Source: Phycicoccus duodecadis (GTDB lineage Bacteria > Actinomycetota > Actinomycetes > Actinomycetales > Dermatophilaceae). From it: a DNA stretch of 64,000 nucleotides. Numbering within the stretch: position 1 is the first letter of the stretch; the number at the start of each line of letters is the position of its first letter. The position numbers and the translations under genes were made by a program. Location: contig NZ_PJNE01000001.1 of NCBI RefSeq assembly GCF_002846495.1, forward strand, positions 2,914,001-2,978,000. The letters run 5' to 3'. The notes under the pieces were generated by a model, which did not search any database, had not been told where the DNA came from, and saw only the letters and a program-made list of their open reading frames with translations. Positions 1 through 8,704 of the stretch are shown here, piece after piece.

Positions 1-1
1 G

Positions 2-448
2 GTCGCGAACCTGGTACGCAACGTGTGGACCAACACCGTCATCATCTGCGGGCACTTCCCGCCCGGCATCTCCACCTTCGAGAAGACCTCGATCGAGGGC
101 GAGACCCGCGGCGAGTGGTACCTGCGCCAGATGCTGGGCTCGGGCAACATCAGCGGCTCCAAGGCCATGCACGTGATGACCGGCAACCTCAGCCACCAGA
201 TCGAGCACCACCTGTTCCCCGACATGCCGAGCAACCGGTACGCCCAGATCGCCCCGCGGATCCAGGACCTGATGGAGCGCCACGAGCTGCCCTACGTCAC
301 CGGCAGCCTCTGGAAGCAGGCCGCCTCGGTGTACTGGAAGGTCGTCGAGCTCTCGCTGCCGAACAAGGTCGAGGGCCGTCGCCGCCGCGACATCGTGCGC
401 CTCGAGCTGAAGAAGGCCCAGCAGAAGCGCCGGCGCGCCCGCCGCTGA
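2..448 (+). CDS. Fatty acid desaturase, C-terminal part (truncated by window edge)
   Basis: Reading frame is open from the first bases, so the start lies outside the window; about 148 codons are visible. The histidine box HQIEHH followed by LFPDMPSNRY is the third His box of membrane di-iron acyl-lipid/acyl-CoA desaturases, which introduce double bases-bond unsaturation into membrane acyl chains using O2 and a ferredoxin-type donor. The C-terminus is a basic tail rich in Arg and Lys. Only the catalytic C-terminal third can be judged, so regiospecificity (delta-9 or other) cannot be assigned. A GTG at 23 is internal, not the start. A strong hairpin follows 25 nt after the stop. Confidence 0.88.
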   Translation, partial: VANLVRNVWTNTVIICGHFPPGISTFEKTSIEGETRGEWYLRQMLGSGNISGSKAMHVMTGNLSHQIEHHLFPDMPSNRYAQIAPRIQDLMERHELPYVTGSLWKQAASVYWKVVELSLPNKVEGRRRRDIVRLELKKAQQKRRRARR

Positions 449-472
449 CGCGAGACCGCCCTCCGCGCGACC

Positions 473-501
473 GACCCGCCCCTCCCCCGGAGGGGCGGGT
501 C
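473..501 (+). terminator. Hairpin terminator after the desaturase gene
   Basis: A perfect 13-bp stem (GACCCGCCCCTCC / GGAGGGGCGGGTC) with a 3-nt loop begins 25 nt after the desaturase stop. It is followed by only a short T-containing stretch, as is common in high-GC actinobacteria. Confidence 0.7.
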
Positions 502-629
502 CTTCGCGTTCGGGCCTCCTGACGGGCGGTGCCGTGTCATCGTGGGCGCGGATGAGGCGGGCAGGGCGCGTCGTCCCCCGCCCCCCGTACCCCCGGGCCG
601 CCCCGCGGCCCACCCCGAAGGTGATCCCC

Positions 630-1181
630 GTGCTCCGAGACCTCCTCGCTCCTTCTGCCCGCGCCCTGGCGGTCGGGTCCGTCGTGGCGGCCGCGGTCGC
701 CCTCGCCGCCCCCGCCGACGCGCGCCCGCTGCCGCGCCCGGGCGGCGTCGCCAAGGTGACGTGGGTGCAGCGGAGCACGACCACGACCACCAGCCCCGAC
801 GCGACCATGGCGCGCGAGGTGCTGACGCTGGTCAACGTCGAGCGTGCCAAGGCCGGCTGCCCCGCGGCGCACTGGGACACCCGCCTGGCCGAGGCCGCCC
901 GCCTGCACAGCGTCGACATGGCCACGCGGAACTACTTCAGCCACACCTCGCTCGACGGCCGCTCGCCGTGGGACCGCATCCGGGCCCAGGGCTACCTGTA
1001 CGGCTCGGCCGAGAACATCGCCGCCGGCCAGCCCTCGGCCTCGTCGGTCATGGCGGCCTGGATGAACAGCTCCGGGCACCGCGCCAACATCCTGGCCTGC
1101 GCCAACGTGGCGGTGGGCGTCGGCGTCGGCCGCGGCGGCAGCTACGGCATCTACTGGACCCAGGACTTCGGCCGGGTCTGA
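630..1181 (+). CDS. Secreted CAP-domain (SCP/PR-1/YkwD-like) protein
   Basis: The product is about 183 residues. An N-terminal signal peptide (residues about 1-33, Ala-rich, ending APADA-R) is followed by a short Thr/Ser linker and a CAP domain. Characteristic CAP motifs are HSVDMA, NYFSHTS, GENIA-like AENIAAG, and the SSGHRANIL block near the C-terminus. Bacterial YkwD-type CAP proteins are extracellular and of mostly unknown function. The start is chosen at GTG 630 because GAAGGTG (617-623) lies at ribosome-binding distance. GTG 621 in the same frame is the alternative. The more upstream in-frame starts would put a Pro/Arg-rich stretch before the signal peptide and are unlikely. Confidence 0.85.
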   Translation: MLRDLLAPSARALAVGSVVAAAVALAAPADARPLPRPGGVAKVTWVQRSTTTTTSPDATMAREVLTLVNVERAKAGCPAAHWDTRLAEAARLHSVDMATRNYFSHTSLDGRSPWDRIRAQGYLYGSAENIAAGQPSASSVMAAWMNSSGHRANILACANVAVGVGVGRGGSYGIYWTQDFGRV

Positions 1182-1244
1182 GCCGGTGGCGGCCCGGCAT
1201 CGGGCCGCTCGTGGTCGCTCGGAGCACCCGGACCGCGTCGCCCG

Positions 1245-1250
1245 TAGCCT
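1245..1250 (+). promoter_or_regulatory. -10 box TAGCCT for a probably leaderless TauE/SafE transcript
   Basis: TAGCCT ends 6 nt before the ATG at 1257 and no Shine-Dalgarno sequence is present, so transcription would start at or next to the start codon. Confidence 0.45.
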
Positions 1251-1256
1251 GCGGGG

Positions 1257-2030
1257 ATGCTCGACCTCTTCGGCGGGACCCTCGTGGGCCTGGCCCTCAT
1301 GGCAGTGGGCGCGGTTGTCATCGGGTACTCCAAGACCGCGCTCGGCGGACTGGCCGTCCTGGCCGTGGCCCTCTTCGCCTCGGTGCTGCCGGCGCGGCAG
1401 TCGACGGCCGCCATCCTGGCCGTCCTGATCGTCGGTGACCTCGTGGCGGTGTGGCACTACCGCCGCGACGCCGACTGGGCGCTGGTGCGGCGCCTGCTGC
1501 CGGCGGTGCTGCCCGGGCTGGCCCTGGGCTCGCTGTTCCTGGCCCACGTCGGTGACCAGACGCTGCGCCGCTCGATCGGTGGCGTGCTGCTCGTGCTGCT
1601 CGGGCTCCAGCTGTGGTCGCGGCGGCGCCGGGCCGGCAGCGACGAAGGCGCCGCCGGGGCGGCCCGGGCCGCGGGCCATCCGGCCGCCGCCTGGGCTGCC
1701 GGCAGCGCCGCCGGGTTCGCGACGATGACCGCCAACGCCGCGGGGCCGGTGATGACCCTCTACCTGTCGGCCGCCGGCATCGACAAGCGCCGCTTCCTCG
1801 GCACCAACGCCTGGTTCTTCCTGGTGGTCAACCTCGTGAAGGTGCCGTTCTCGATCGGGCTCGGCCTGCTGCACGGCGCCGACGTCGCCCGGGCCGGCCT
1901 GCTGGCCCCGCTGGTCGTGCTCGGCGGGGTGGTGGGGTCCGCCACCGTGGCCCGGATCAGCCAGCGCGGGTTCGACGTGGCGGTGCTCCTCACCTCGGCT
2001 GTTGCGGCCGTCGCGCTGCTCGTCGGCTAG
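1257..2030 (+). CDS. TauE/SafE family sulfite/anion exporter-like membrane protein
   Basis: This 257-residue protein is almost entirely hydrophobic, with about eight membrane segments in two halves joined by a basic, Gly/Ala-rich loop around residues 115-140. The second half has the family pattern in which GFATMTANAAGPVMTLYL precedes a helix containing GTNAWFFLVVNLVK. The family (TSUP) carries sulfite, sulfonates or other small organic anions across the membrane; substrate cannot be told from sequence. The ATG follows a -10-like TAGCCT with no ribosome-binding site. The stop codon TAG is itself part of the -10 box of the next gene, so the two genes are tightly packed but possibly transcribed separately. 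Confidence 0.85.
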   Translation: MLDLFGGTLVGLALMAVGAVVIGYSKTALGGLAVLAVALFASVLPARQSTAAILAVLIVGDLVAVWHYRRDADWALVRRLLPAVLPGLALGSLFLAHVGDQTLRRSIGGVLLVLLGLQLWSRRRRAGSDEGAAGAARAAGHPAAAWAAGSAAGFATMTANAAGPVMTLYLSAAGIDKRRFLGTNAWFFLVVNLVKVPFSIGLGLLHGADVARAGLLAPLVVLGGVVGSATVARISQRGFDVAVLLTSAVAAVALLVG

Positions 2031-2033
2031 GTT
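2028..2033 (+). promoter_or_regulatory. -10 box TAGGTT overlapping the TauE stop codon
   Basis: TAGGTT includes the stop codon of the upstream gene and ends 7 nt before the ATG at 2041. With no ribosome-binding site visible, this suggests a leaderless transcript for the FAD oxidoreductase. Confidence 0.45.
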
Positions 2034-2040
2034 CGGGCTG

Positions 2041-3303
2041 ATGGAGTCGCCGCGGTTCGTCGTCGTCGGGGGCGGGCCGGCCGCTGCCGGGGCCGCCCGC
2101 CGCTTCGCCGAGGCCGGGGCCTCGGTCGCCGTGCTGACCGCCGAGCCGCGCGGACCCTACGACCGCACCGTGCTGTCGAAGGACGTCCTCCTCGACCCCG
2201 GCGCCGACATCCCCTCGCTCCTGCCGCCGGGCGCCCCGTGGCTCGAGCTCATCTTCGTGCGCCCGCGCACCCTGGTCGAGGCGATCGACCCTGCCGCCGG
2301 GGTGCTCACCACCGACGACGGCACGACGTGGGCGTTCGAGGCGCTGGTCCTGGCCACCGGGGCCGAGCCGCGCCGGCTCGTGGTGCCCGGCGCCGACGGC
2401 CCGGGCGTGCTGACCCTGCGCGACGCCGCCGATGCCGCCGCGCTCACCGCCGCGCTCGGCACCGCCGGGCGCCTCGTGGTGGTCGGCGGTGGCGTCATCG
2501 GGCTCGAGGTGGCCGCGGCCGCGGTGGCACGCGGCGTCGCGGTCGAGGTCGTCGAGGCCGCCGACCGGCTGCTGCCCCGTGGGGTGCCGGCGCCGGTGGC
2601 CGCGTGGCTGGCCCGGCGGCACGAGGCCGCCGGCGTGGTCGTCCGCACCGGCGTCACCGTGCAGGAGGTGCGCCGCGACGCGGGGCGGGTCACGGGGGTG
2701 CACCTGTCGGACGGGTCCGTGGTGACCGCCGACGCGGTCGTGGCCGGCGTCGGGGTGGCACCGCGTACGGCCCTGGCCGTGGCGGCCGGCCTCACCGTCG
2801 ACGACGGGGTGGTGGTCGACGCCGCCATGCGCACCTCGCACCCGGCGGTGCTCGCGGCCGGCGACGTGGTGCGGATGCGGGCCGCGGGCGGGGGCCGCGG
2901 CGAGCGCCTCGAGTCCTACACGGCGGCCGGCCGCCAGGGTGCGGTCGCCGCGGCGACGGCGCTGGGCCTCGACGACCCCTTCGACGACGTCCCCTGGTCG
3001 TGGTCGGACCAGGGCGACGCGTCGATGCAGTCGATGGGGGTGGCGCCGGCCGGCGCCACCGAGGTGCTGGTCGGCGACGCCGACGCGCCGGTGGTGCTGT
3101 CGCTCGACGCTACGGGCCGGCTGCGGGCCGTGTGCGGGGTGGCCACCGGCCCGGGGGTGGCGCGCCCGGTGCGGGCCGCGGCGGCCGCCATCGCCGCCGG
3201 GGCCGAGGTCGACCTGGACTCCGCCCGCGCGGCCGGGGGCGACCTGGCGGCGCTGGCGAGTGTCCTACGGGCGGCGGCCCGCAGCGGGGCGCCGCGTCGG
3301 TGA
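2041..3303 (+). CDS. NAD(P)/FAD-dependent ferredoxin-reductase-like oxidoreductase
   Basis: About 420 residues. An N-terminal FAD dinucleotide fold (FVVVGGGPAAAGAARRF, residues 5-21) is followed by a central NAD(P) fold (VVVGGGVIGLEVAAA, around residue 145). The ATG-like FAD motif ALVLATGAEPRRL lies near residue 103 and the GDV motif (VLAAGDVVR) near 275. A C-terminal reductase domain starting around DVPWSWSDQG resembles those of rubredoxin/putidaredoxin reductases. It probably transfers electrons from NAD(P)H to a ferredoxin or Rieske partner, but no partner gene is adjacent. The start at ATG 2041 gives a clean N-terminus; the frame is open further upstream, but that part lies inside the previous gene. 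Confidence 0.88.
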   Translation: MESPRFVVVGGGPAAAGAARRFAEAGASVAVLTAEPRGPYDRTVLSKDVLLDPGADIPSLLPPGAPWLELIFVRPRTLVEAIDPAAGVLTTDDGTTWAFEALVLATGAEPRRLVVPGADGPGVLTLRDAADAAALTAALGTAGRLVVVGGGVIGLEVAAAAVARGVAVEVVEAADRLLPRGVPAPVAAWLARRHEAAGVVVRTGVTVQEVRRDAGRVTGVHLSDGSVVTADAVVAGVGVAPRTALAVAAGLTVDDGVVVDAAMRTSHPAVLAAGDVVRMRAAGGGRGERLESYTAAGRQGAVAAATALGLDDPFDDVPWSWSDQGDASMQSMGVAPAGATEVLVGDADAPVVLSLDATGRLRAVCGVATGPGVARPVRAAAAAIAAGAEVDLDSARAAGGDLAALASVLRAAARSGAPRR

Positions 3304-3324
3304 CCGCGAGGGGCGCCGACCCGG

Positions 3325-4431
3325 TCAGGAGCCTCCCGTGGCCGGCCGCGGGCCGTCCGCGGCGCCTTCTGCGCCGGCGTCGGCCGCCGCTCGGCCGCCG
3401 AGCCGGGGCGGGATGTTCCAGGGCGTGACCACCTGGGGGGCCGAGCGCACGGTGGTCGGCGCGCCGGGCACGAGGCGGTGGGCCCGCAGCAGCTGGGTCA
3501 GGGCCGAGCGGAGGTCGGTACGCAGGTCGTGGTGCAGCACGGCGGTGATGGCCCCGGTGCGCAGGAGCGTGAGGTTGTCGGCGTCGAGGTCGTGGGCCAC
3601 GAACGGCACGCCCTCGGCACCGGCCGCGGCGAGGGCCCGCACGACGCCGGTGTTGCCCCCACCCATGGAGTAGACACCGGCCACCGGCGCCCCGTGCTCG
3701 AGCGCGTTCGTGACGGCGCGCTCGGTGGCCTCGTCCTCGCCGCGCAGGTCCCCGACCAGGACCACGGCGAGGCCCGGGGCGGCCACCGCGAACCGCGCCT
3801 CGAAGGCTGCCAGCCGCTCGCGTTCGCCCCTGAACGTGCGGTGGCTGAGGGTGGCCAGCACGACGCCGGGGCGGCGCCCGGCCAGGTGCCCCAACAGGTA
3901 GGCCGCCGTCGCACCCGCGGCGGCGTTGTCGAGCCCCGCGTAGGCGACCCGCCCGCAGGAGGCGATGTCGGTGACCAGGGTGACCGTCGGGAGACCGCGG
4001 TCGAGGGCGCGCCGCACGGCGGCCCCCACGTGCTCGTCATCCGGCGCCTTGAGCAGGATGCCGTGGCTGACCCGCCCGCCCGACCCCAGCCCGTCCACCA
4101 GGTGGGCGAGCGCCCGCGGGGTGGCACCTTCCACGTCGTGGAAGCGGGCCCGCACCGTCGCCGCCCCCAGCATCCCCACCGCCTCCCGGGCCGCGTCGTG
4201 CACGGCGGCGCGGAAGCGCCCGGGGGCGTCGAGCACGACGTCGACCACCAGGGACCGGTGCGACAGGTGCACGGCGCTCGCCTGCCGGTCGAGCTCGGCC
4301 AGGGCCGTCTCCACGGCCCGCACCGCTCGCGCGCTCACGCCCGGGCGCGCGTGGAGGACCCGGTCGACCGTGGCCGTCGACAGCCCGGCCTGCTCCGCGA
4401 CGTCGCGGACCCGGTGGCTGCGGCGGACCAT
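3325..4431 (-). CDS. LacI-family transcriptional regulator (edge of inositol island)
   Basis: The 368-residue product begins MVRRSHRVRDVAEQAGLSTA, a LacI-type helix-turn-helix whose hinge region includes VDRVLHARPGVS. A type-I periplasmic-binding-protein fold follows (about residues 65-330), containing GVYSMGGGNTGVVRAL and FVAHDLDADNLTLL. Such regulators bind palindromic operators and release or bind on sensing a sugar-like ligand. It diverges from the PhyH-like dioxygenase at 4582 across 150 nt and lies 1.4 kb from the inositol-transport operon, so a ligand related to inositol or another polyol is plausible but unproven. ATG 4431 is chosen because it directly precedes the HTH; the frame is open upstream without a recognisable domain. 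Confidence 0.88.
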   Translation of the reverse strand: MVRRSHRVRDVAEQAGLSTATVDRVLHARPGVSARAVRAVETALAELDRQASAVHLSHRSLVVDVVLDAPGRFRAAVHDAAREAVGMLGAATVRARFHDVEGATPRALAHLVDGLGSGGRVSHGILLKAPDDEHVGAAVRRALDRGLPTVTLVTDIASCGRVAYAGLDNAAAGATAAYLLGHLAGRRPGVVLATLSHRTFRGERERLAAFEARFAVAAPGLAVVLVGDLRGEDEATERAVTNALEHGAPVAGVYSMGGGNTGVVRALAAAGAEGVPFVAHDLDADNLTLLRTGAITAVLHHDLRTDLRSALTQLLRAHRLVPGAPTTVRSAPQVVTPWNIPPRLGGRAAADAGAEGAADGPRPATGGS

Positions 4432-4581
4432 GCCCCATCGTCGCGGGCCCGGGCGCGGCTGGCCAGAGACCGGACCGGCGCGTTGAGGTCTTTTTGATGG
4501 ATCCGCGCCTCGCCACCGGCCCCGGACCGGCCCAGGCTGGAGCACGACGCACGCGCCGACCCGCGACGACGAGGAGCCCCC

Positions 4582-5769
4582 GTGACCAGCACGACCCACC
4601 GCACCCGTTCCGGCTACCTGAGCCCGCAGGACTGCGACCTCGACGACCTGCTGCGCGTCGTCGACGTCGGCACCGACCCGGCCGACTACCCGCACGCGGC
4701 GGGCGTGACCCAGGGGGTGCTGACCTACGACGCCGCGGCGGTGCGCGCGGCGACGACCGACGAGGACGGCCGGCGGGCGGTGCGCGCCGAGGTGGCCCGG
4801 GCCCTGGCCGACGGGCCCGGGATCGTGGTCTTCACCGCGGCGTTCGAGCCGGCGGTTGTCGACCGGGTCAGCGCCGTCTTCGAGCGCATCATCGCGCAGG
4901 AGAAGGCCCGGGGCGGACCGGCCGGCGACCACTTCGCCGCCCCCGGAGCCAACGAGCGGGTGTGGAACGCGCTGGAGAAGCTGGCGGTCGCCGACCCCGA
5001 GGCCTTCGTCGACTACTACGCGAACGACGTCCTCGCCCTGGCCGCCAGCGCGTGGCTGGGCCCGGGCTACCAGGTCACCAGCCAGGTCAACGTCGTGACG
5101 CCGGGCGGCGCCGGGCAGACCGTGCACCGCGACTACCACCTCGGCTTCCAGAGCCCCGAGGTCTCGGCCGCGTTCCCGGCCCACGTGCACCGCCTCTCGC
5201 CCGGGCTGACGCTGCAGGGCGCGGTGGCGCACTGCGACATGCCGGTCGAGTCCGGCCCCACCCTCTACCTCCCCCACTCGCAGAAGTACGAGCCCGGCTA
5301 CCTCGCGTACTGGCTGCCCGCGTTCCAGGAGTACTTCGTCACCCACCACGTGCAGCTCCCGCTGGCCACGGGGGACGCCGCCTTCTTCAACCCCGCGCTC
5401 TTCCACGCGGCGGGCACGAACCGGACCACCTCCGTGCGGCGCATGGCCAACCTGCTGCAGGTGTCGTCGGCGTTCGGCCGGGCGATGGAGACCGTCGACC
5501 GCCGCCGCGTCGTCGAGGCCGTGTACCCGGCCCTGATGGAACGCCGCGCGGCCGGGATGGCGCCCGAGCGGGTGGCCGACGTCGTCGCCGCCGGCGCCGA
5601 GGGCTACGCCTTCCCGACCAACCTCGACCGTGACCAGCCGGTCGGCGGCCTGTCGCCGCGGACCCAGGCCGACGTGGTCCACCAGGCGATCACCGAGGGC
5701 GTGGGCCTGCCCGAGCTCCAGGAACGGCTGGCGGCGCAGGAGGCGCGCACCCGCAGCCACGGGGCCTGA
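4582..5769 (+). CDS. Phytanoyl-CoA dioxygenase (PhyH) family Fe(II)/2-oxoglutarate oxygenase
   Basis: 395 residues with a double-stranded beta-helix oxygenase core. The iron-binding HxD motif is visible as QTVHRDYHLGF (around residue 178) and the distal histidine in FFNPALFHAAGTNRTT (around residue 275), with an Arg downstream for 2-oxoglutarate. PhyH enzymes hydroxylate a C-H bond using O2 and 2-oxoglutarate; substrates range from phytanoyl-CoA to osmolytes and polyols, so the actual substrate is unknown. GTG 4582 is preceded by GAGGAG at good spacing. Its divergent LacI partner and the inositol genes nearby suggest a role in degrading a substituted polyol or sugar, which is inference. Confidence 0.82.
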   Translation: MTSTTHRTRSGYLSPQDCDLDDLLRVVDVGTDPADYPHAAGVTQGVLTYDAAAVRAATTDEDGRRAVRAEVARALADGPGIVVFTAAFEPAVVDRVSAVFERIIAQEKARGGPAGDHFAAPGANERVWNALEKLAVADPEAFVDYYANDVLALAASAWLGPGYQVTSQVNVVTPGGAGQTVHRDYHLGFQSPEVSAAFPAHVHRLSPGLTLQGAVAHCDMPVESGPTLYLPHSQKYEPGYLAYWLPAFQEYFVTHHVQLPLATGDAAFFNPALFHAAGTNRTTSVRRMANLLQVSSAFGRAMETVDRRRVVEAVYPALMERRAAGMAPERVADVVAAGAEGYAFPTNLDRDQPVGGLSPRTQADVVHQAITEGVGLPELQERLAAQEARTRSHGA

Positions 5770-5772
5770 GCG

Positions 5773-5800
5773 CGGGCGGCCCATCTCGACCAGCCGCCCG
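5773..5800. terminator. Hairpin between convergent PhyH and SDR genes
   Basis: CGGGCGGC and GCCGCCCG form an 8-bp stem around a 12-nt loop in the 48-nt gap between two convergent genes. It could serve both strands. Confidence 0.45.
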
Positions 5801-5817
5801 TCGCCCGTCGCCCGCCG

Positions 5818-6774
5818 TCAGCTGAGCGCGACGACCCGCCCCTCGTCGCGCTCCCGTCGCAGCGCCTGCAGCTGCTCACCGACGGTGTGGGCGCGGGTGC
5901 CGAGCCGCGCCATCGTCACCTCACCCGACATGCTGGTGTCGTACGGCACCGGAGCCGGGAGCCGGGCGTGCTCGGGCGGCGGCCCGACGTCGAGCAGCGA
6001 GGGGTCGAGGCCGAAGACGTCGCAGGTGGCGTGGGCGAGCTCGCGCCGGGTCACCGCGGTGGCCCCGGCGAAGTGCAGCACCCCGTCGACCTCCCGGTCG
6101 AAGGCCCGGCCCAGGAGCGCCCCGATCTCGCTGGAGGTGATCGGGGTGGCCACCGAGTTGATGGCGGCGTCCTCCCAGACCGTGAACCGCTCACCAGCGC
6201 GCAGGGCGTCGACGAGGGACAGCACGAAGTACCCGAACCCGACGTCCTGGGCGCGCGGCCCCGCGGGGCGGGTGCGGTGCACCCCCTGGACGCCGCCCAC
6301 GCGGGCGACGAAACCCCTCCGGGCGCGTTCGAGCACGACCATCTCGGAGGCCGCCTTGAGCACCCCGTAGAAGTTGACCGGGTTGGGCGGCTCGTCCTCG
6401 GTGGCGAGGTGACCGGTCCCGTCGAGGACCCAGTCGGTCGAGACGTACCCGACGGTGCATCCCGTGGCGTTGGCGGCGTCGACGACCCGGCGGGTGAGCC
6501 CCACGTAGGCGTCGTGCGCCTCGCGCCGCTGCGCGTACATCCGCGCGAAGTCGTTGAGGATGGCCAGGTGGGCGACCCCGTCGCGGTCCTCGAGTGCGCC
6601 GGCGACCGAGCCGGTGTCCTGGAGGTCGACCCGGCGTGCGGGCCACGGGAACCCCGGCCCGGGGTCGCTGCGCACGAGGCACACGACGTCGTGGCCCTTC
6701 GCGGTCAGGACCGCGGCGACCGCACCGCCGACGAACCCGGTGGCACCGGTGACGGCGATGCGGGCGCGCGTCAT
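5818..6774 (-). CDS. NAD-dependent epimerase/dehydratase (RmlD-like SDR)
   Basis: 318 residues with the extended-SDR layout: N-terminal Rossmann motif GATGFVGGAVAAVL (residues 9-22), VGYVSTDWVLDGT, and the YxxxK pair as FYGVLKAASEM around residue 130. The pattern is closest to dTDP-4-dehydrorhamnose reductase-like, sugar-nucleotide-binding SDRs, but no nucleotide-sugar genes are nearby. Its start overlaps the stop of the Gfo/Idh gene by four bases, making it the last gene of the sugar-importer operon. It may therefore oxidise or reduce a sugar or cyclitol taken up by that importer; this is inferred from context only. Confidence 0.82.
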   Translation of the reverse strand: MTRARIAVTGATGFVGGAVAAVLTAKGHDVVCLVRSDPGPGFPWPARRVDLQDTGSVAGALEDRDGVAHLAILNDFARMYAQRREAHDAYVGLTRRVVDAANATGCTVGYVSTDWVLDGTGHLATEDEPPNPVNFYGVLKAASEMVVLERARRGFVARVGGVQGVHRTRPAGPRAQDVGFGYFVLSLVDALRAGERFTVWEDAAINSVATPITSSEIGALLGRAFDREVDGVLHFAGATAVTRRELAHATCDVFGLDPSLLDVGPPPEHARLPAPVPYDTSMSGEVTMARLGTRAHTVGEQLQALRRERDEGRVVALS

Positions 6775-7841
6775 CCGATCTCGTCGACCCGGACGGGCCG
6801 GCCCTCGCGGAGGGAGAGCCCGGCGGCCAGGGCGATCGCGGTGCAGGACCGCACCGCGTCGGTGCCGGAGGGCGAGTCACCGCCCCCGACGACGTAGTCG
6901 TGGAAGGCGACCCACTCGCGGCGGTAGGACTCGTGGTAGCGCTCGAGGAAGAACCACGGCAGCGGCTGCCCGATGGTGGCCTCCGCGGTACGGCGCCAGC
7001 CGGCGTGGCGGGACGGGTTGTCCGACACCGCGACACCACCCGAGCCGAAGGCCTCGATGCGCTGGTCGAAGCCGTAGACCGCCTCGCGGCTGTTGTCGAT
7101 GGTGGTCAGGGTCCCGTCCTCGTGCACCAGCATCGTCACCGCCGTGTCGATGTCGCCGGCCTGGCCGATGAGCGGGTCGACCCGCACGGCACCGCGCGCG
7201 TACACCTCGACCACCGGGCTGGCGACGATGAACCCGGCCATGTCGAAGTCGTGGATGACCATGTCGAGGAACATGCCGCCACTGACGGCCACGTAGGCGG
7301 GCGGCGGCGGCGCGGGGTCGCGGCTGGTGATGCGCAGGACGTGCAGGTCGCCGACCTCACCCTTGCGGACGGCATCGCGCACCGACGCGTGGCCGGGGTC
7401 GAAGCGCCGGTTGAACCCCACCATGAAGGGGACCCCGGCGGCCTCGACGGCGGCCAGGGCCCGGTCGACCTCGGCCAGGCTCAGGCTCAGCGGCTTCTCG
7501 CAGAAGATGGCCTTGCCGGCGCGGGCCGCGGCGACGACCAGGTCGACGTGGGTGTCGGTGCTCGTGCAGATCGCGACCGTGTCGACGTCCGGCGACGCCA
7601 GCACCTCGTCGATGGACATCAGCGGCGCCCCCGTCGAGGCCGACACGGCGCGGGCCGCCTCGGGCACGGCGTCGGCGACACCCGCCACCGTGAAGCCGGG
7701 GGTGTCCGCCAGCAGACCCGCGTGGAGGCGGCCGATCCGGCCGCAGCCCAGCAGCCCGACGCGTCGTACCTCGGGCTCCGGGCCGGTCGGGACTCCGAAT
7801 CCTGCATCTCGCGTACTCACGGTCGCCTCCACGTCGCTCAC
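6771..7841 (-). CDS. Gfo/Idh/MocA oxidoreductase, probable inositol 2-dehydrogenase
   Basis: 356 residues. The N-terminal Rossmann fold carries [17 protein letters not shown] (around residue 27), followed by [11 protein letters not shown] and the catalytic EKPLSLSL motif (Lys near residue 117). The C-terminal half has [27 protein letters not shown] and the metal-free active-site helix [11 protein letters not shown]. The SRDPAPPP stretch is typical of bacterial inositol 2-dehydrogenases (IolG), which oxidise myo-inositol to scyllo-inosose with NAD+. It is the best IolG candidate of the three Gfo/Idh genes here. It is coupled by 4-nt overlaps to the transporter ATPase upstream and the SDR downstream. 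Confidence 0.85.
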   Translation of the reverse strand: MSDVEATVSTRDAGFGVPTGPEPEVRRVGLLGCGRIGRLHAGLLADTPGFTVAGVADAVPEAARAVSASTGAPLMSIDEVLASPDVDTVAICTSTDTHVDLVVAAARAGKAIFCEKPLSLSLAEVDRALAAVEAAGVPFMVGFNRRFDPGHASVRDAVRKGEVGDLHVLRITSRDPAPPPPAYVAVSGGMFLDMVIHDFDMAGFIVASPVVEVYARGAVRVDPLIGQAGDIDTAVTMLVHEDGTLTTIDNSREAVYGFDQRIEAFGSGGVAVSDNPSRHAGWRRTAEATIGQPLPWFFLERYHESYRREWVAFHDYVVGGGDSPSGTDAVRSCTAIALAAGLSLREGRPVRVDEIG

Positions 7842-8704
7842 CTGTTCACGGACTCCAGCTCGTGTGCCAGCGCCTCGAGCTCCGCTCCGCCGGCCATGGC
7901 CTTCACCAGATCCTCGCGCACGACGCGGCCCCGCACGAACTCGTCGGTGAGGCGGCCGCGGTTCAGCAGGTAGAAGCGGTCACCGACGAGGTAGGCGTGG
8001 TGCGGGTTGTGGGTGATGAAGACGACGGCCACCCCCCGCTCCCGGGCCTGGAGGACGTACTTGAGCACCACGCCCGACTGCTTCACCCCGAGGGCGCTCG
8101 TCGGCTCGTCGAGGATCAGGACCTTGGCCCCGAAGTGCACCGCCCGGGCGATCGCGACGGCCTGGCGTTCGCCACCGGACAGGGTGCCCACCGGCTGTTC
8201 GAGGTCGCGGATGTCGATGCCCATCGCGAGCAGCTCGTCGCGGCAGACGGCCCGCGCGGTGCGCGCGTCGAGGAACCGCAGCGGCGGGACCCCGCGCATC
8301 GGCTCGTTGCCGAGGAAGAAGTTGCGCCACACCGACATGAGCGGCACCGTCGCGAGGTCCTGGAAGACGGTGGCGATCCCGGCGGCCAGGGCCTCGCGCG
8401 GCGTGGTGAAGGAGCGCACCTCGCCGTCGACCAGCAGCTCGCCCTCGGTCGGCTGGTGCACGCCGCTGAGGATCTTGATCAGCGTCGACTTCCCGGCCCC
8501 GTTGTCACCGAGCACGCAGGTGACGGTGCCGGGGTCCACCCGCAGGGTGATGTCGCGGATGGCGAGCACGCTCCCGAAGGCCTTGCTCACCGAGCGCAGC
8601 TCGAGGGCCGGCCGGACGTCCTCGCCCGGGACGGGCGACGCGCCAGGCGCCCCGGCGACGGGTCCCGCCCGCTGGTGGTCGGGGACGGGCGGGTACTCGC
8701 TCAT
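7838..8704 (-). CDS. Sugar/cyclitol ABC transporter ATP-binding protein (single-domain)
   Basis: 288 residues with one nucleotide-binding domain: Walker [17 protein letters not shown] (around residue 84), Q-loop FQDLATVPL, signature [15 protein letters not shown], Walker [14 protein letters not shown] and H-loop FITHNPHH. It powers import by the adjacent permease and binding protein. The usual RbsA/MglA/XylG partner of this permease type has two fused ATPase domains (about 500 residues). This gene has only one, as in FrcA-type systems, so a homodimer is expected. A Pro/Gly-rich N-terminal extension of about 35 residues precedes the domain. Start and stop overlap the neighbours by four bases each. 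Confidence 0.9.
   Translation of the reverse strand: MSEYPPVPDHQRAGPVAGAPGASPVPGEDVRPALELRSVSKAFGSVLAIRDITLRVDPGTVTCVLGDNGAGKSTLIKILSGVHQPTEGELLVDGEVRSFTTPREALAAGIATVFQDLATVPLMSVWRNFFLGNEPMRGVPPLRFLDARTARAVCRDELLAMGIDIRDLEQPVGTLSGGERQAVAIARAVHFGAKVLILDEPTSALGVKQSGVVLKYVLQARERGVAVVFITHNPHHAYLVGDRFYLLNRGRLTDEFVRGRVVREDLVKAMAGGAELEALAHELESVNR

Noticed and set aside
537..1874. Long minus-strand open frame (445 codons) across the CAP and TauE genes
   Set aside because: Shadow of two real plus-strand genes; its translation is low-complexity Gly/Arg/His/Gln with no domain, as expected from antisense of GC-rich codons.
4431..5784. Apparent fusion of an N-terminal region to the LacI protein at 3325
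   Set aside because: The upstream part is antisense to the PhyH-like gene and has no domain; the LacI helix-turn-helix begins right after ATG 4431.
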